Shown: positions 40,605 through 49,499, counted from the first letter of the stretch. The stretch is 64,000 nucleotides of DNA from SSSZ01 sp016790965 (GCA_016790965.1 JAEUNZ010000005.1:1-64000); one strand, 5' to 3'. A program made the numbers and translations. The notes: a model not told the origin generated them from the letters alone.

Positions 40605-41249
40605 TTACGCAAACAGCCAGGGCTGCTCGATACGACGCTTTTCTTCGAATTCGCGAATCTTGTCGGCGTGGCGCAGGGTCAGGCCGATATCGTCCCAGCC
40701 GTTGATGAGACATTCCTTGCGGAAGGCATCGACCTGGAAAGGAACCCCATGGCCATCCGGGCGCACCACGGCCTGGGCCGGCAGGTCCACCAGCAGCTTG
40801 TAACCCGGCGTCGCCTGCACCTGCTGGAACAGGGCCTCCACCTCGGCGGCGGGCAACACGATGGGCAGGATGCCGTTCTTGAAGCAGTTGTTGAAGAAGA
40901 TGTCGGCGAAGCTCTCGGCGATGATGGCCTTGAAGCCGAAATCCAGCAGCGCCCAAGGGGCATGCTCGCGGGAGGAGCCGCAGCCGAAGTTCTGGCGGGT
41001 AACCAGGATTTCCGCCCCCTGGTAGCGCGCCTGATTGAGCACGAAATTCGGGTTCTTCGGCCGCTGGGCGCAATCCTGCCCCGGCTGGCCGACATCCATG
41101 TAGCGCCACTCGTCGAAAGCGTTGGGCCCGAAGCCGGAACGCTTAATGGACTTCAAGAACTGCTTGGGGATGATGGCGTCGGTATCGACGTTGTTGCGAT
41201 CCAGGGGCGCCACCAAGCCTTGGAGACGTACAAACCGGTCCATGTTCAA
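40605..41249 (-). CDS. leuD: 3-Isopropylmalate dehydratase small subunit
   Basis: A 214-residue swivel-domain subunit that pairs with LeuC to isomerise 2- to 3-isopropylmalate. Motifs: LDRNNVDTDAIIPKQFLKSI (near residue 17), NFGCGSSREHAPWALLDFGF (near residue 73, substrate site) and FADIFFNNCFKNGILPI. The entericidin gene and 106 non-coding bases lie between it and leuC. Confidence 0.96.
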   Translation of the reverse strand: MNMDRFVRLQGLVAPLDRNNVDTDAIIPKQFLKSIKRSGFGPNAFDEWRYMDVGQPGQDCAQRPKNPNFVLNQARYQGAEILVTRQNFGCGSSREHAPWALLDFGFKAIIAESFADIFFNNCFKNGILPIVLPAAEVEALFQQVQATPGYKLLVDLPAQAVVRPDGHGVPFQVDAFRKECLINGWDDIGLTLRHADKIREFEEKRRIEQPWLFA

Positions 41250-41355
41250 TTACCCCGTGGAGAAAACATGTGCCGGCCGTAACGATCGCCGGGCGGAAGC
41301 ACCGGGCGGCACAACGCGCTGTGCGAAGAAAAGAGCGTATTCACCATGGGCATGC

Positions 41356-41484
41356 TCACTTAGTCGCGCGCTGAATGGCTTCGCCACCCTTTTCGATATC
41401 CTGGCCAATCCCACGTACCGTGTTGCAGCCGGTGGCTGTCGCTAGGGCAAGGGCGGAAATGAGGGTCAGAACGATGATTTTCAT
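41356..41484 (-). CDS. Entericidin A/B family lipoprotein
   Basis: A 42-residue lipoprotein: leader MKIIVLTLISALALATATGC with lipobox Cys20, then NTVRGIGQDIEKGGEAIQRA and TK. The NTxxGxGxDIxxxGxxI pattern is the entericidin family. In E. coli the EcnA/EcnB pair forms an antidote-toxin module acting in stationary phase, but only one gene is here and its activity is untested. It is embedded in the leucine operon, 13 bases after leuC, an arrangement I recall from other Betaproteobacteria. Confidence 0.9.
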   Translation of the reverse strand: MKIIVLTLISALALATATGCNTVRGIGQDIEKGGEAIQRATK

Positions 41485-41497
41485 GAAAGTCTCCGAT

Positions 41498-42904
41498 TCA
41501 TAGCAGGTCGCGGACATCGGCAAAGTGGCCGGCAACGGATGCGGCAGCCGCCATGGCCGGGCTGACCAGATGGGTCCGGCCGCCCGGGCCCTGGCGACCC
41601 TCAAAATTGCGATTGGAGGTGGAGGCACAGCGCTCACCGGGCTCCAGGCGGTCGGCGTTCATGGCCAGGCACATGGAACAGCCCGGTTCCCGCCACTCGA
41701 AGCCGGCAGCGACGAAAACCTTATCCAGACCTTCAGCCTCGGCCTGGCGCTTGACCAGGCCTGAACCCGGCACAGCCAGGGCCAGCTTGACGTTGGCTGC
41801 AATGTGGCGCCCCTTGAGCACGGCCGCAGCCTCGCGCAAGTCCTCGATGCGGGAATTGGTGCAGGAGCCAATGAAGATCTTGTCGATGGCGATGGCCTTG
41901 ATCGGTGTATTGGGCGTCAGCCCCATGTATTGCAGGGCACGTTCCATGCCTTCCCGTTTCACCGGGTCCACCTGCTTGGAGGGATCGGGGACTACGGCAT
42001 CGATGGCGACTACCATCTCGGGGGAGGTGCCCCACGTGACCTGGGGCTGGATGTCCTCGGCCCGCAGGCTGACCACGGTGTCGAAGCGGGCACCCTCGTC
42101 GGACTTGAGGGTCCGCCAGTAGGCCACCGCCTTCTCCCAGGCGTCGCCCCGGGGAGAGAACGGCCGATCCAGGAGGTAATGGATCGTGGTGTCGTCCACC
42201 GCGACGAATCCCATGCGGGCACCGGCCTCGATGGCCATATTGCACAGGGTCATGCGCCCCTCCATGGACAGGCCACGAATGGCACTGCCGGCGAATTCGA
42301 TGGCGTAGCCGGTGCCGCCGGCGGTGCCGATGGTACCGATCACTGCCAGGGCGATGTCCTTGCCCGTCACGCCTTTGCCCAGGCGACCTTCGACGGCCAC
42401 CAGCATGGTCTTCGACTTTTTCTGCACCAGACACTGGGTGGCCAGTACGTGCTCCACCTCGGAAGTGCCTATCCCGTGGGCAAGACACGCAAACGCGCCA
42501 TGGGTGGAGGTATGCGAATCGCCGCACACCACGGTCATACCCGGTAGGGTGGCACCGTTCTCGGGACCCACCACATGGACGATGCCTTGCTTGGGATCCT
42601 TGAAGGGGAAATAAGCCAGGGCGCCGACTTCGCGGATGTTGGCATCCAGGGTTTCGACCTGAAGCCGGGAAACAGGATCCTTGATGCCTTCATCCCAGTG
42701 ATCCGTCGGCGTGTTGTGATCGGCGGTGGCAACGATCGATGAAATCCGCCAGGGTTTGCGGCCCGCGAGTTTCAAGCCTTCGAAGGCCTGGGGGCTGGTG
42801 ACTTCGTGTACCAAGTGGCGATCGATGTACAGGAGGGCTGTCCCGTCGTCCTCCTGGCGGACAACATGACTTTCCCAGAGCTTGTCGTAGAGCGTCTTCG
42901 GCAT
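41498..42904 (-). CDS. leuC: 3-Isopropylmalate dehydratase large subunit
   Basis: A 468-residue aconitase-superfamily subunit carrying the [4Fe-4S] cluster. Cluster cysteines are in FIGSCTNSRIEDLREAA (near residue 348) and GCSMCLAMN (near 408-411). DHNTPTD and GDSHTSTHGAFACLAHGIGT are further signatures. The start MPKTLYDKLWESHVV is typical. It opens the leuC-entericidin-leuD-leuB-asd series, 68 bases downstream of an MFS gene on the same strand. No leader peptide rich in leucine was seen in that gap. Confidence 0.97.
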   Translation of the reverse strand: MPKTLYDKLWESHVVRQEDDGTALLYIDRHLVHEVTSPQAFEGLKLAGRKPWRISSIVATADHNTPTDHWDEGIKDPVSRLQVETLDANIREVGALAYFPFKDPKQGIVHVVGPENGATLPGMTVVCGDSHTSTHGAFACLAHGIGTSEVEHVLATQCLVQKKSKTMLVAVEGRLGKGVTGKDIALAVIGTIGTAGGTGYAIEFAGSAIRGLSMEGRMTLCNMAIEAGARMGFVAVDDTTIHYLLDRPFSPRGDAWEKAVAYWRTLKSDEGARFDTVVSLRAEDIQPQVTWGTSPEMVVAIDAVVPDPSKQVDPVKREGMERALQYMGLTPNTPIKAIAIDKIFIGSCTNSRIEDLREAAAVLKGRHIAANVKLALAVPGSGLVKRQAEAEGLDKVFVAAGFEWREPGCSMCLAMNADRLEPGERCASTSNRNFEGRQGPGGRTHLVSPAMAAAASVAGHFADVRDLL

Positions 42905-42972
42905 GGTGGCGAAAAAGAGCCGTAAAGCGGCGGATTATCCCATAGCTTCAGCGCCCGTCGAAGGCCCGAATC

Positions 42973-44124
42973 TCACCGCGCGTGGCGCTGCGCCGGGCCG
43001 CAGGCGAGCATCAGCACCAGTCCGGCCAGCGCAAATGCTGAACTGAGCGTATAGGTCCAGCCAGCACCCAACCCGTCCCAGACCCAACCGCTCAGGAGTC
43101 CCCCGAGGAGTCCGCCGGCCCCAAAGGAAAGGCTGGAGTAGAGCGCCTGACCCCTGCCCTGAGCCCGCCCGGGAAACCAGCGGTTAACGGCGGCGATCGC
43201 AGCGGCGTGAAAGACTCCGAAGGTCACCCCATGCAGGGTCTGCGCCAGGATAGCGAGCAGGAGGGTGTCCACGGCCCAGCCGATAAGCAGAAAACGGACT
43301 ACCGCCACGGCGAAGCTGAAGGCAAGCAGCCCCTCGAGCGAGTATCGCTCCAGGAGGCGAGGCATCAGAATGAACATGCCAATTTCGGCCAGCACCCCCA
43401 CTGACCAGAGGATGCCCACCGCAGTCGTGCTGTAACCGTGGCCTGCAAGGTGGATGGAGTAGAAGACATAAAGGGCACCGTGGGCCGCAGACATGGCGAC
43501 GCAGGCCGTAAGAAGGGCGCGCACCCGCCCTTCCCGCAGAATTTCCCGTAAACCCGGCGCCTCGCCAGCGACGCGAACGGGTGGTGCCTCCGGCAATACC
43601 AGGGCAAGCAGCAGGATGCCTGCCAGAATTGCCCAACAGATCCAGACGATCCCCGCCACCGGCACGTAATCCAGAAGTGCGCCGGCCCCCAGAACAGCCA
43701 CGATGAATCCAACCGATCCCCAAAGACGGACGCGGCTGTAGCGGGCGCCCTCCTCCCGCAGGTGATCGAAGGTCAGCGCCTCCACCAGGGGCAGGGCGGC
43801 ACTCCAGAAGAAAGCGAGCACCGCCATGGCGGCCAGCATGGGGGCCAGGCGGTCTAACCAGAAAAAGGCGGTAAACCCCACGAGAGCGAGGAGCGAAGCG
43901 AGACGCACAATGGTCAAGCGATGGCCCTTGCGGTCCGCCAACCACCCCCAAAGGTTGGGGCCGAAGACACGCATGAGCTGCATCTGGGACATCAGAAGGC
44001 CGATGTCCCAGGCAGAAAAGCGGAGCGACTGGAGATAAAGCCCGAAGTAGGGCGAGAAGGCGCCAATGAAGGCGAAATAAAAGAAGTAGTAGCCCGAAAG
44101 GCGCCAGTAGGGCAGGACGTGCAT
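42973..44124 (-). CDS. MFS permease, HcaT/LacY-like group
   Basis: A 383-residue permease with 12 predicted helices. It begins MHVLPYWRLSGYYFFYFAF, followed by IGAFSPYFGLYLQSLRFSAW and NLWGWLADRKGHRLTIVRLA. This start matches the MFS group that includes the putative 3-phenylpropionate transporter HcaT and relatives annotated MFS_1_like. The substrate cannot be inferred. A 26-base gap separates it from the small coiled protein upstream (44151-44414). Confidence 0.88.
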   Translation of the reverse strand: MHVLPYWRLSGYYFFYFAFIGAFSPYFGLYLQSLRFSAWDIGLLMSQMQLMRVFGPNLWGWLADRKGHRLTIVRLASLLALVGFTAFFWLDRLAPMLAAMAVLAFFWSAALPLVEALTFDHLREEGARYSRVRLWGSVGFIVAVLGAGALLDYVPVAGIVWICWAILAGILLLALVLPEAPPVRVAGEAPGLREILREGRVRALLTACVAMSAAHGALYVFYSIHLAGHGYSTTAVGILWSVGVLAEIGMFILMPRLLERYSLEGLLAFSFAVAVVRFLLIGWAVDTLLLAILAQTLHGVTFGVFHAAAIAAVNRWFPGRAQGRGQALYSSLSFGAGGLLGGLLSGWVWDGLGAGWTYTLSSAFALAGLVLMLACGPAQRHAR

Positions 44125-44150
44125 CCCCGGGATTCTACCCGGGCGCGCAC

Positions 44151-44414
44151 TCAGGCCGGGTGCTTCTGGCCGATACGGAAGGCCAGCAGCAAGTGATAGA
44201 GCTCGTCCTTCAACTTGACGCGCTGCTTCTTCATGTCCTCGAGGGTGAAATCGGAAACTGGCATGTCGTGCTCTTCCAAATCCTCCACCTTACCGGTCAG
44301 GCGGTGATAACTGGCCAGGAGCCGCGCGAACTGGGCGTTCGACGCCTTGAGGACATCGATGGCGTCGCGCATTTCAGGAAATTCGTTGTGGAGTTCGTGG
44401 TGATCGACTTGCAT
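44151..44414 (-). CDS. DUF465 (YdcH-like) small coiled protein
   Basis: An 87-residue, highly charged, helical protein: MQVDHHELHNEFPEMRDAID at the start, ASYHRLTGKVEDLEEHDMP in the middle and LEDMKKQRVKLKDELYHLLL near the end. This HxL...FPE...I..LK...H...LxxxYxxLxxxI pattern is the DUF465/YdcH family, whose function is unknown. The start at 44414 is preceded on the minus strand by AGGGG. It lies between aroC and the MFS gene. Confidence 0.85.
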   Translation of the reverse strand: MQVDHHELHNEFPEMRDAIDVLKASNAQFARLLASYHRLTGKVEDLEEHDMPVSDFTLEDMKKQRVKLKDELYHLLLAFRIGQKHPA

Positions 44415-44466
44415 TTGGGTCCCCTCTGGTCCTGCTGGTGCCAAAACGGCGAAAAAAGCGGAAATC

Positions 44467-45567
44467 TTAGCCGATTTTCCCTGGAATGCGGGGCGTGGTG
44501 CATACCACATCCCCACACTGGGCGCGCTGGCGCAGGGCGTGGTCCATGAGGACCAGGGCGAGCATCGCCTCGGCTATTGGCGTGGCGCGGATACCGACGC
44601 ACGGGTCATGCCGCCCCTCCGTTGCGACCTCGACGGGCTCGCCACGCACATTCACCGAGCGTCGTGGCTGGGCGATGGACGATGTGGGCTTGATGGCTAT
44701 GCTGACCACGATGTCCTGACCGGTGGAAATGCCACCGAGGATGCCCCCTGCGTTGTTGGACAAAAATCCCTCGGGGCGCATTTCGTCGCCGTGCTCACTT
44801 CCCCGCTGGGCAACGCTCGCAAAACCCGCACCGATTTCAACACCCTTGACGGCATTGATGCCCATCATCGCATAGGCAAGATCGGCGTCGAGGCGGTCAT
44901 AGACCGGCTCTCCCCAGCCGGGCGGGACGCCACGGGCGACAACGGTAATGCGGGCCCCCACCGAATCGAGATCACGGCGCAGACCATCCATATAGCTTTC
45001 CAACTGGGGCACTAGGCCCGCATTGGGGGCGAAAAAAGCGTTTGTGTCGATATCAGCTTCGCTGACAAAAGGAATGGCGAGGGGACCGAGGGCACTCATC
45101 CAGCCGCGAATTGCGACGCCGTGGCGTTCCCGTAACCATTTGCGGGCGATGGCGCCGGCAGCCACTCGTACGGCGGTTTCCCGCGCCGAGGAACGCCCCC
45201 CGCCGCGGTAATCACGGAAACCATATTTTTGGGTGTACGTATAGTCCGCGTGCCCAGGGCGAAAGGTCTCGGCGATGTTTCCGTAGTCCCTGCTGCGCTG
45301 ATCCTGATTGCGTATCAAGAGGCCGATTGGGGTACCGGTCGTCTTGCCTTCGAAGACCCCGGAAAGGATTTCCACCGTATCCGGTTCCCGCCGCTGCGTC
45401 ACATGGCGCGAGGTTCCGGGCCTGCGACGGTCGAGTTCAGCCTGGATGTCAGCCTCGCAGAGCGCGAGCCCCGGAGGACAACCATCCACCACACAACCGA
45501 TGCCGGGCCCGTGGGATTCGCCGAAGGAAGTAACGCTGAACAGGGTACCGAAGGTATTGCCGGACAT
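44467..45567 (-). CDS. aroC: Chorismate synthase
   Basis: A 366-residue FMN-dependent lyase converting EPSP to chorismate. All three signatures are visible: GESHGPGIGCVVDGCPPG near residue 15, YRGGGRSSARETAVRVAAGA near residue 120, and SNNAGGILGGISTGQDIVV near residue 270. Length is as expected. It is the first gene of a short minus-strand run with the DUF465 and MFS genes; 240 non-coding bases separate it from the CBS gene. Confidence 0.97.
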   Translation of the reverse strand: MSGNTFGTLFSVTSFGESHGPGIGCVVDGCPPGLALCEADIQAELDRRRPGTSRHVTQRREPDTVEILSGVFEGKTTGTPIGLLIRNQDQRSRDYGNIAETFRPGHADYTYTQKYGFRDYRGGGRSSARETAVRVAAGAIARKWLRERHGVAIRGWMSALGPLAIPFVSEADIDTNAFFAPNAGLVPQLESYMDGLRRDLDSVGARITVVARGVPPGWGEPVYDRLDADLAYAMMGINAVKGVEIGAGFASVAQRGSEHGDEMRPEGFLSNNAGGILGGISTGQDIVVSIAIKPTSSIAQPRRSVNVRGEPVEVATEGRHDPCVGIRATPIAEAMLALVLMDHALRQRAQCGDVVCTTPRIPGKIG

Positions 45568-45807
45568 CGTAGTGCCAAGTGGTTAGAATGGAGCGAGAGT
45601 CTACCATGGTCGCCCGCAGGCCCTCCCTCCCTCCTCCCGCCCCCGCAAGGAAGGCGCCATCGCCGAAACCCGACGCACGCGCCAGCGGCAACCCGCGCAC
45701 CCAACAAGACCTACGATGGCAGCGCACGAAACGTTTTACATGGAACGGCCGCTGACCCGAGCCCAATCCCCCACAAACCCGACGCGCCTTCGCGCGGGCG
45801 GTGCCGT

Positions 45808-46254
45808 TCAATTCCCGGAATCGCCGGGCCAGTTCTTAATGTAATTCTTGAGCATCTTGTTCTCGAAGTTCTGTTCTTCGAGGACCGCCTTGGCGACATC
45901 CAGGAACGAAATCACGCCCAGCAGCGTTTCGCCATCCATGATGGGCAGATAGCGAGAATGCTTGTCGATCATCAGACGGCGCAGATCGTTGGCTTCCATG
46001 GATGGTGGCGCTGTCACCGGGTCGGGAACCATGACCTCACCGACGGTGACCCCGGCAAGTTGGCCACCATGGTCATTGAACGCCTTGAGAACCTCGCGGA
46101 ACGTGAGCATGCCCGCCATGCGCCCTCCCTCCATGACAACCAGGGAGCCGACATCGAACTCGGCCATGGTTTCAACCGCCACACCCAGCGCCTGTTGCGG
46201 CGTCGTCGTATACAGGGTGGCTCCCTTGATGCGCATGATTTCCCGGACCTGCAT
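45808..46254 (-). CDS. Two-CBS-domain protein
   Basis: A 148-residue protein made of a CBS pair (Bateman module): MQVREIMRIKGATLYTTTPQ with VGSLVVMEGGRMAGMLTFRE as the first repeat, and VGEVMVPDPVTAPPSMEAND with RYLPIMDGETLLGVISFLDV as the second. Such stand-alone modules usually bind adenine nucleotides or SAM. No partner domain or operon neighbour is present. The target is unknown. Confidence 0.9.
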   Translation of the reverse strand: MQVREIMRIKGATLYTTTPQQALGVAVETMAEFDVGSLVVMEGGRMAGMLTFREVLKAFNDHGGQLAGVTVGEVMVPDPVTAPPSMEANDLRRLMIDKHSRYLPIMDGETLLGVISFLDVAKAVLEEQNFENKMLKNYIKNWPGDSGN

Positions 46255-46447
46255 GGCTCTCTCCCACGGATGTTTCCGGCGATGTTAGAGCATACCGGGC
46301 GTTTGGCAAAGAAACCTCACCGCCTGGCCCAACGCCACCCGATCCCCAGCTTTCCTTAATGCGATGAAGGACTTGCCCGAACGAAAAACCCAATAAAAAT
46401 TTCACGATGCCACTTGCAAACCGCAAAAGTCTCTATACAATTCGTCC

Positions 46448-46463
46448 TATGACCTTGGTCATA
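46448..46463. promoter_or_regulatory. Palindromic operator candidate TATGACC-TT-GGTCATA
   Basis: A perfect 7-bp inverted repeat with a 2-base centre, 54 bases before the ATG of the HTH gene at 46517. A possible -10 box (TATACA, 46433-46438) sits just upstream, so a bound dimer would block early elongation. Autoregulation by the HTH protein is plausible but unproven. Confidence 0.5.
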
Positions 46464-46516
46464 CACAAAAAGTATATCGGGCTAACCCTACAACGTCGGC
46501 GTATGGAGATTTCATC

Positions 46517-46822
46517 ATGAGCACAACCAAGACCATCGAGAAAATCGAGCCCCGCGAAATCCGTCGCAAGCTCGGCCTCAATCAACAGCAATTCTGGTCC
46601 ACCATTGGCGTGACCCAGAGCGGCGGCTCCCGTTACGAAAGCGGCCGCAACATGCCCAAGCCGGTGCGCGAGTTGCTGCGCCTCGTCCATGTCGAGCAGA
46701 TCGACATCAAGGCCATCAAGCGGGAAGACTGGGAAGTCATCGAGTACCTGCGTGCCAACGAGTCGGAACTGTTCAAATCGCTCAAGAAATCTGCCCGGTC
46801 CAAGGCCAAGAAGGCTGCCTGA
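46517..46822 (+). CDS. Small helix-turn-helix DNA-binding protein
   Basis: A 101-residue protein with an XRE-like helix-turn-helix: REIRRKLGLNQQQFWSTIGV (helix 1-2) and TQSGGSRYESGRNMPKPVRE (recognition helix and following turn), about residues 13-52. The C-terminus is Lys-rich (KKSARSKAKKAA), probably for non-specific DNA contact. It is monocistronic: a palindrome lies upstream and a strong terminator follows. Similar short HTH proteins are common in Betaproteobacteria, without a known regulon. Confidence 0.8.
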   Translation: MSTTKTIEKIEPREIRRKLGLNQQQFWSTIGVTQSGGSRYESGRNMPKPVRELLRLVHVEQIDIKAIKREDWEVIEYLRANESELFKSLKKSARSKAKKAA

Positions 46823-46843
46823 CCGCAGGTCAACCCACACTTG

Positions 46844-46890
46844 CGGGCGTCACGGACTGACTACAGTCCGGACGCCCGTTTTCTTTTTTA
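46844..46890 (+). terminator. Intrinsic terminator after the HTH gene
   Basis: A long stem (CGGGCGTC / GACGCCCG, with an inner GGACT / AGTCC stem) followed by TTTTCTTTTTT. It ends the HTH transcript. It also overlaps the last codons and stop of the convergent radical SAM gene (stop at 46850-46852), so the tail of that protein (KKKTGVRT) is encoded by terminator DNA. Confidence 0.85.
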
Positions 46891-47686
46891 TGTACCGGGC
46901 AAATTCGCAGAGTTCGCTCTCGGCGAGGACACCGAGTCGAGGTGCAGCGGCTTGCTGCGAGGGGCGCGCCAGACCGTAGAGGTGGATGCCACGAATGCGG
47001 CCGGCAACTTGCCCTACGAATTCACAGTAAGCATCCCGGGCCGCACTGTCTGGCGCAGCACCGTCCAACGCAAACCAGCAGGTCTGGATCCAGGTGGGCG
47101 CAAGTGCCGCGCAGCGGCGCAGATTGCGCAGCGCCTTGCCCGGGTCCAGGCGCACGCCATTGACCGCGAGGGTCGCGTCCGCCCCCAGGCGATCGACCTT
47201 GAACCACACCTCTCCCTCACCCTCGCCCAGGGCGCGAATCCCCGCCTGAACAGCCGGACGATGTAGCAGGCTGCCGTTGGTGATGAGTCGGATCCGGACA
47301 CCCGGCGTCAACCCCCGCACCTCGAGCAGCCGCCGCACCAGAGCTACCGCAGCAGGAAATTCCGCCGCAGAGCTAGGCTCGCCATTACCCGAAAATGCAA
47401 CATCTACCAGTCGGCGGTAATGCGGCGGAACCTCGCGCTGGAAAAAATCGCCATGGGCCAGCCTCTCCAGAAAGCATTTCAGTTCATTCTCCAGAAGGAC
47501 CAGATCCACTGGGGGGGGTCCGCCACGGGTCAAGCCCTCCACTTGACAATAGACACAGGCCCAATTGCAGGCGTTATTGACATTGAGGTTGATTCCCAGC
47601 GAAAGCCCCCCTGCCCGGCGGGAAACGACGGGATAGACGTAGGTGAGTCCCGCATAGTCGCGGCGATGGTCGGAGAGAGTAAGCAT
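46850..47686 (-). CDS. Radical SAM protein of unknown substrate
   Basis: A 278-residue radical SAM enzyme. The iron-sulfur motif CNWACVYC (CX3CX2C, near residues 39-46) follows GGLSLGINLNVNNA, then VDVAFSGNGEPSSAAEFPAA (the GGE-like SAM site) and RIRLITNGSLLHRPAV. I chose ATG 47686; a longer frame upstream overlaps queD. It is divergent from queD (43 bases between starts), which suggests but does not prove a link to queuosine or pterin metabolism. The QueE signature (a longer CX14CX2C insert) is not present, so it is not QueE. Confidence 0.8.
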   Translation of the reverse strand: MLTLSDHRRDYAGLTYVYPVVSRRAGGLSLGINLNVNNACNWACVYCQVEGLTRGGPPPVDLVLLENELKCFLERLAHGDFFQREVPPHYRRLVDVAFSGNGEPSSAAEFPAAVALVRRLLEVRGLTPGVRIRLITNGSLLHRPAVQAGIRALGEGEGEVWFKVDRLGADATLAVNGVRLDPGKALRNLRRCAALAPTWIQTCWFALDGAAPDSAARDAYCEFVGQVAGRIRGIHLYGLARPSQQAAAPRLGVLAESELCEFARYIKKKTGVRTVVSP

Positions 47687-47729
47687 GGTGCCATTGTATA
47701 ATCCCGCCACCCTCAAACCCTGCCGCCCA

Positions 47730-48173
47730 ATGCTCATCACCCGCCGCCTGGAATTTGACGCCGGCCATCGCATTCCCGACCACCGCAGCCAGTGCCGGCA
47801 CCTGCATGGCCATCGCTATGCACTCGAGATCAGCCTGGCAGGCGAGATCATCGAAAGAGAGGGGGATGCTGCCAATGGCATGGTGATGGATTTCTCGCAA
47901 GTGAAGGATTTGGCCCGGCGTCATGTGGTCGATCTCTGGGACCACGCCTTTCTTGCCTATGCTGGCGACTCCGCCGTGGTGGCTTTCTTGTCCAGTATCC
48001 CCGACCACAAGACGGTCGTCCTAGATCGTGTCCCGACTGCCGAGAATCTCGCCCGCCTCGCCTTCATCATTCTCGATCCTGTCTACCGCGACACTTACGG
48101 CAATCATCTGCGTCTCGAGCGCATACGGCTCTACGAAACGCCAAACTGCTGGGCCGACGCCTTTCGGCCCTGA
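47730..48173 (+). CDS. queD: 6-carboxy-5,6,7,8-tetrahydropterin synthase family (QueD/PTPS)
   Basis: A 147-residue PTPS-like enzyme, expected to convert dihydroneopterin triphosphate to 6-carboxytetrahydropterin in the queuosine/7-deazaguanine pathway. Zinc ligands: His in FDAGHRIP and HLHGHRY (residues ~12, 27, 29); the catalytic Cys is in SQCRHLHGH. MVMDFSQVKDL, LWDHAFLA and the glutamate in PTAENLAR complete the pattern. Start ATG 47730 was chosen because MLITRRLEFDAGHR matches family N-termini. Confidence 0.93.
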   Translation: MLITRRLEFDAGHRIPDHRSQCRHLHGHRYALEISLAGEIIEREGDAANGMVMDFSQVKDLARRHVVDLWDHAFLAYAGDSAVVAFLSSIPDHKTVVLDRVPTAENLARLAFIILDPVYRDTYGNHLRLERIRLYETPNCWADAFRP

Positions 48174-48362
48174 CCGCCCGTTCCGGCCGATACCGCGATT
48201 GAGGGCGATGCGTCGCTCTCCTATACTCGCGAATGTTCAGGAAAGGCGCATAGAAGCGCCTCGGGGAAAATCGATGGGTATGTTATTCACATCCGCAGGC
48301 GACGATGTCATTGAACATGTCATTATCATTGGCCAGAGCCCCCCACATCAAGGCACCAGCGC

Positions 48363-49499
48363 ATGAACTCCCGCCCCCGCACCGCGCTTATCCTCACCGG
48401 CGGCGGCGCACGCGCCGCCTATCAGGTCGGCGTGCTGATGGCCGTTGCTGAATTGCTCCCAAACCCGCGCCAAAATCCTTTCCCCATCCTGTGCGGAACC
48501 TCGGCGGGGGCCATCAATGCAGCGAGCGTCGCCTGTCTGGCAGATAACTTCGGCAAGGCTGTCGAAATGGTGGCCCACGTCTGGCGCAGCATGCACGCGG
48601 GCCACATCTATCGCGCGGACACCGCAGGCATCGTGCGCTCCGGCGCCCACTGGCTCTCCATGCTGGTCGCGGGCTGGGCGATTCGTAGCCGTCCCCGTTC
48701 CCTCCTCGACAATACGCCCCTGCGGGATCTGCTCAACCGTTACCTCGATTTTCGCGGCGTCGACCATGCTATCCGCTCCGGCGCCCTCCACGCCCTGTCC
48801 ATCACGGCGTCGGGCTACGAATCCGGCGAAAGCATCACCTTCTTCCAGGGCCACCCCACTGCTGAGCCTTGGCGCCGGGTGCAGCGCGTGGGCATCCGCT
48901 GCAAGATCAACGTCAACCACCTGTTGGCCTCCAGCGCAATACCCTTCATCTTCCCCGCCACCCACATCAACCGCGAATTTTTCGGTGACGGGTCGATGCG
49001 CCAGCTGGCTCCCATCTCACCCGCCATCCACCTCGGCGCAGAACGCATTTTCGTCATCGGCGCCGGACGACTGAACGAGCCGAAGGAACGCAACAGCAGC
49101 GCCCGCCATCCTTCCCTGGCCCAGATCGCTGGCCACGCCCTCGCCAGCATCTTCCTGGACAGCCTCGCCGTGGATATCGAGCGCCTGCAACGCATCAACG
49201 AAACCGTCGCTTCCCTCTCCCCGGATGTGCTCGCCCAAGCCGAAGTTCCACTGCGCAAGATTCGCACGCTGATTATCGCCCCCTCGGAGCGCCTCGACCT
49301 GATCGCCGCCAACCACGCCGATGCCCTTCCCCGACCCGTAAAGATATTGTTGCGAGGAATCGGCGCCATGAATCGGCGCGGCGGCGCCCTCACCAGCTAC
49401 TTGCTTTTCGAGCAGCCATACACCGAGGCCCTGATGGACCTGGGTTACCGGGATACTATGGCCCGGGCGGCCGAGGTACGCGACTTTCTGGAGGTATAG
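48363..49499 (+). CDS. Patatin-like phospholipase family protein
   Basis: A 378-residue putative serine acyl hydrolase. The oxyanion loop is LTGGGARAAYQVGVLMAV (near residue 11), the nucleophile elbow GTSAGAINAASVACLADN (G-x-S-x-G, near residue 43) and the catalytic Asp is in FGDGSMRQLAPISPAIHLGA (near residue 205). There is no signal peptide. The 189 bases upstream include a small hairpin (AGGCGC / GCGCCT, near 48242-48259). Substrate and role are unknown; a similar family is widespread in proteobacteria. Confidence 0.9.
   Translation: MNSRPRTALILTGGGARAAYQVGVLMAVAELLPNPRQNPFPILCGTSAGAINAASVACLADNFGKAVEMVAHVWRSMHAGHIYRADTAGIVRSGAHWLSMLVAGWAIRSRPRSLLDNTPLRDLLNRYLDFRGVDHAIRSGALHALSITASGYESGESITFFQGHPTAEPWRRVQRVGIRCKINVNHLLASSAIPFIFPATHINREFFGDGSMRQLAPISPAIHLGAERIFVIGAGRLNEPKERNSSARHPSLAQIAGHALASIFLDSLAVDIERLQRINETVASLSPDVLAQAEVPLRKIRTLIIAPSERLDLIAANHADALPRPVKILLRGIGAMNRRGGALTSYLLFEQPYTEALMDLGYRDTMARAAEVRDFLEV

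Noticed and set aside
46850..47686. QueE annotation for the radical SAM gene
   Set aside because: The CX3CX2C motif is the standard type and lacks the QueE-specific insertion, so only the family can be claimed.
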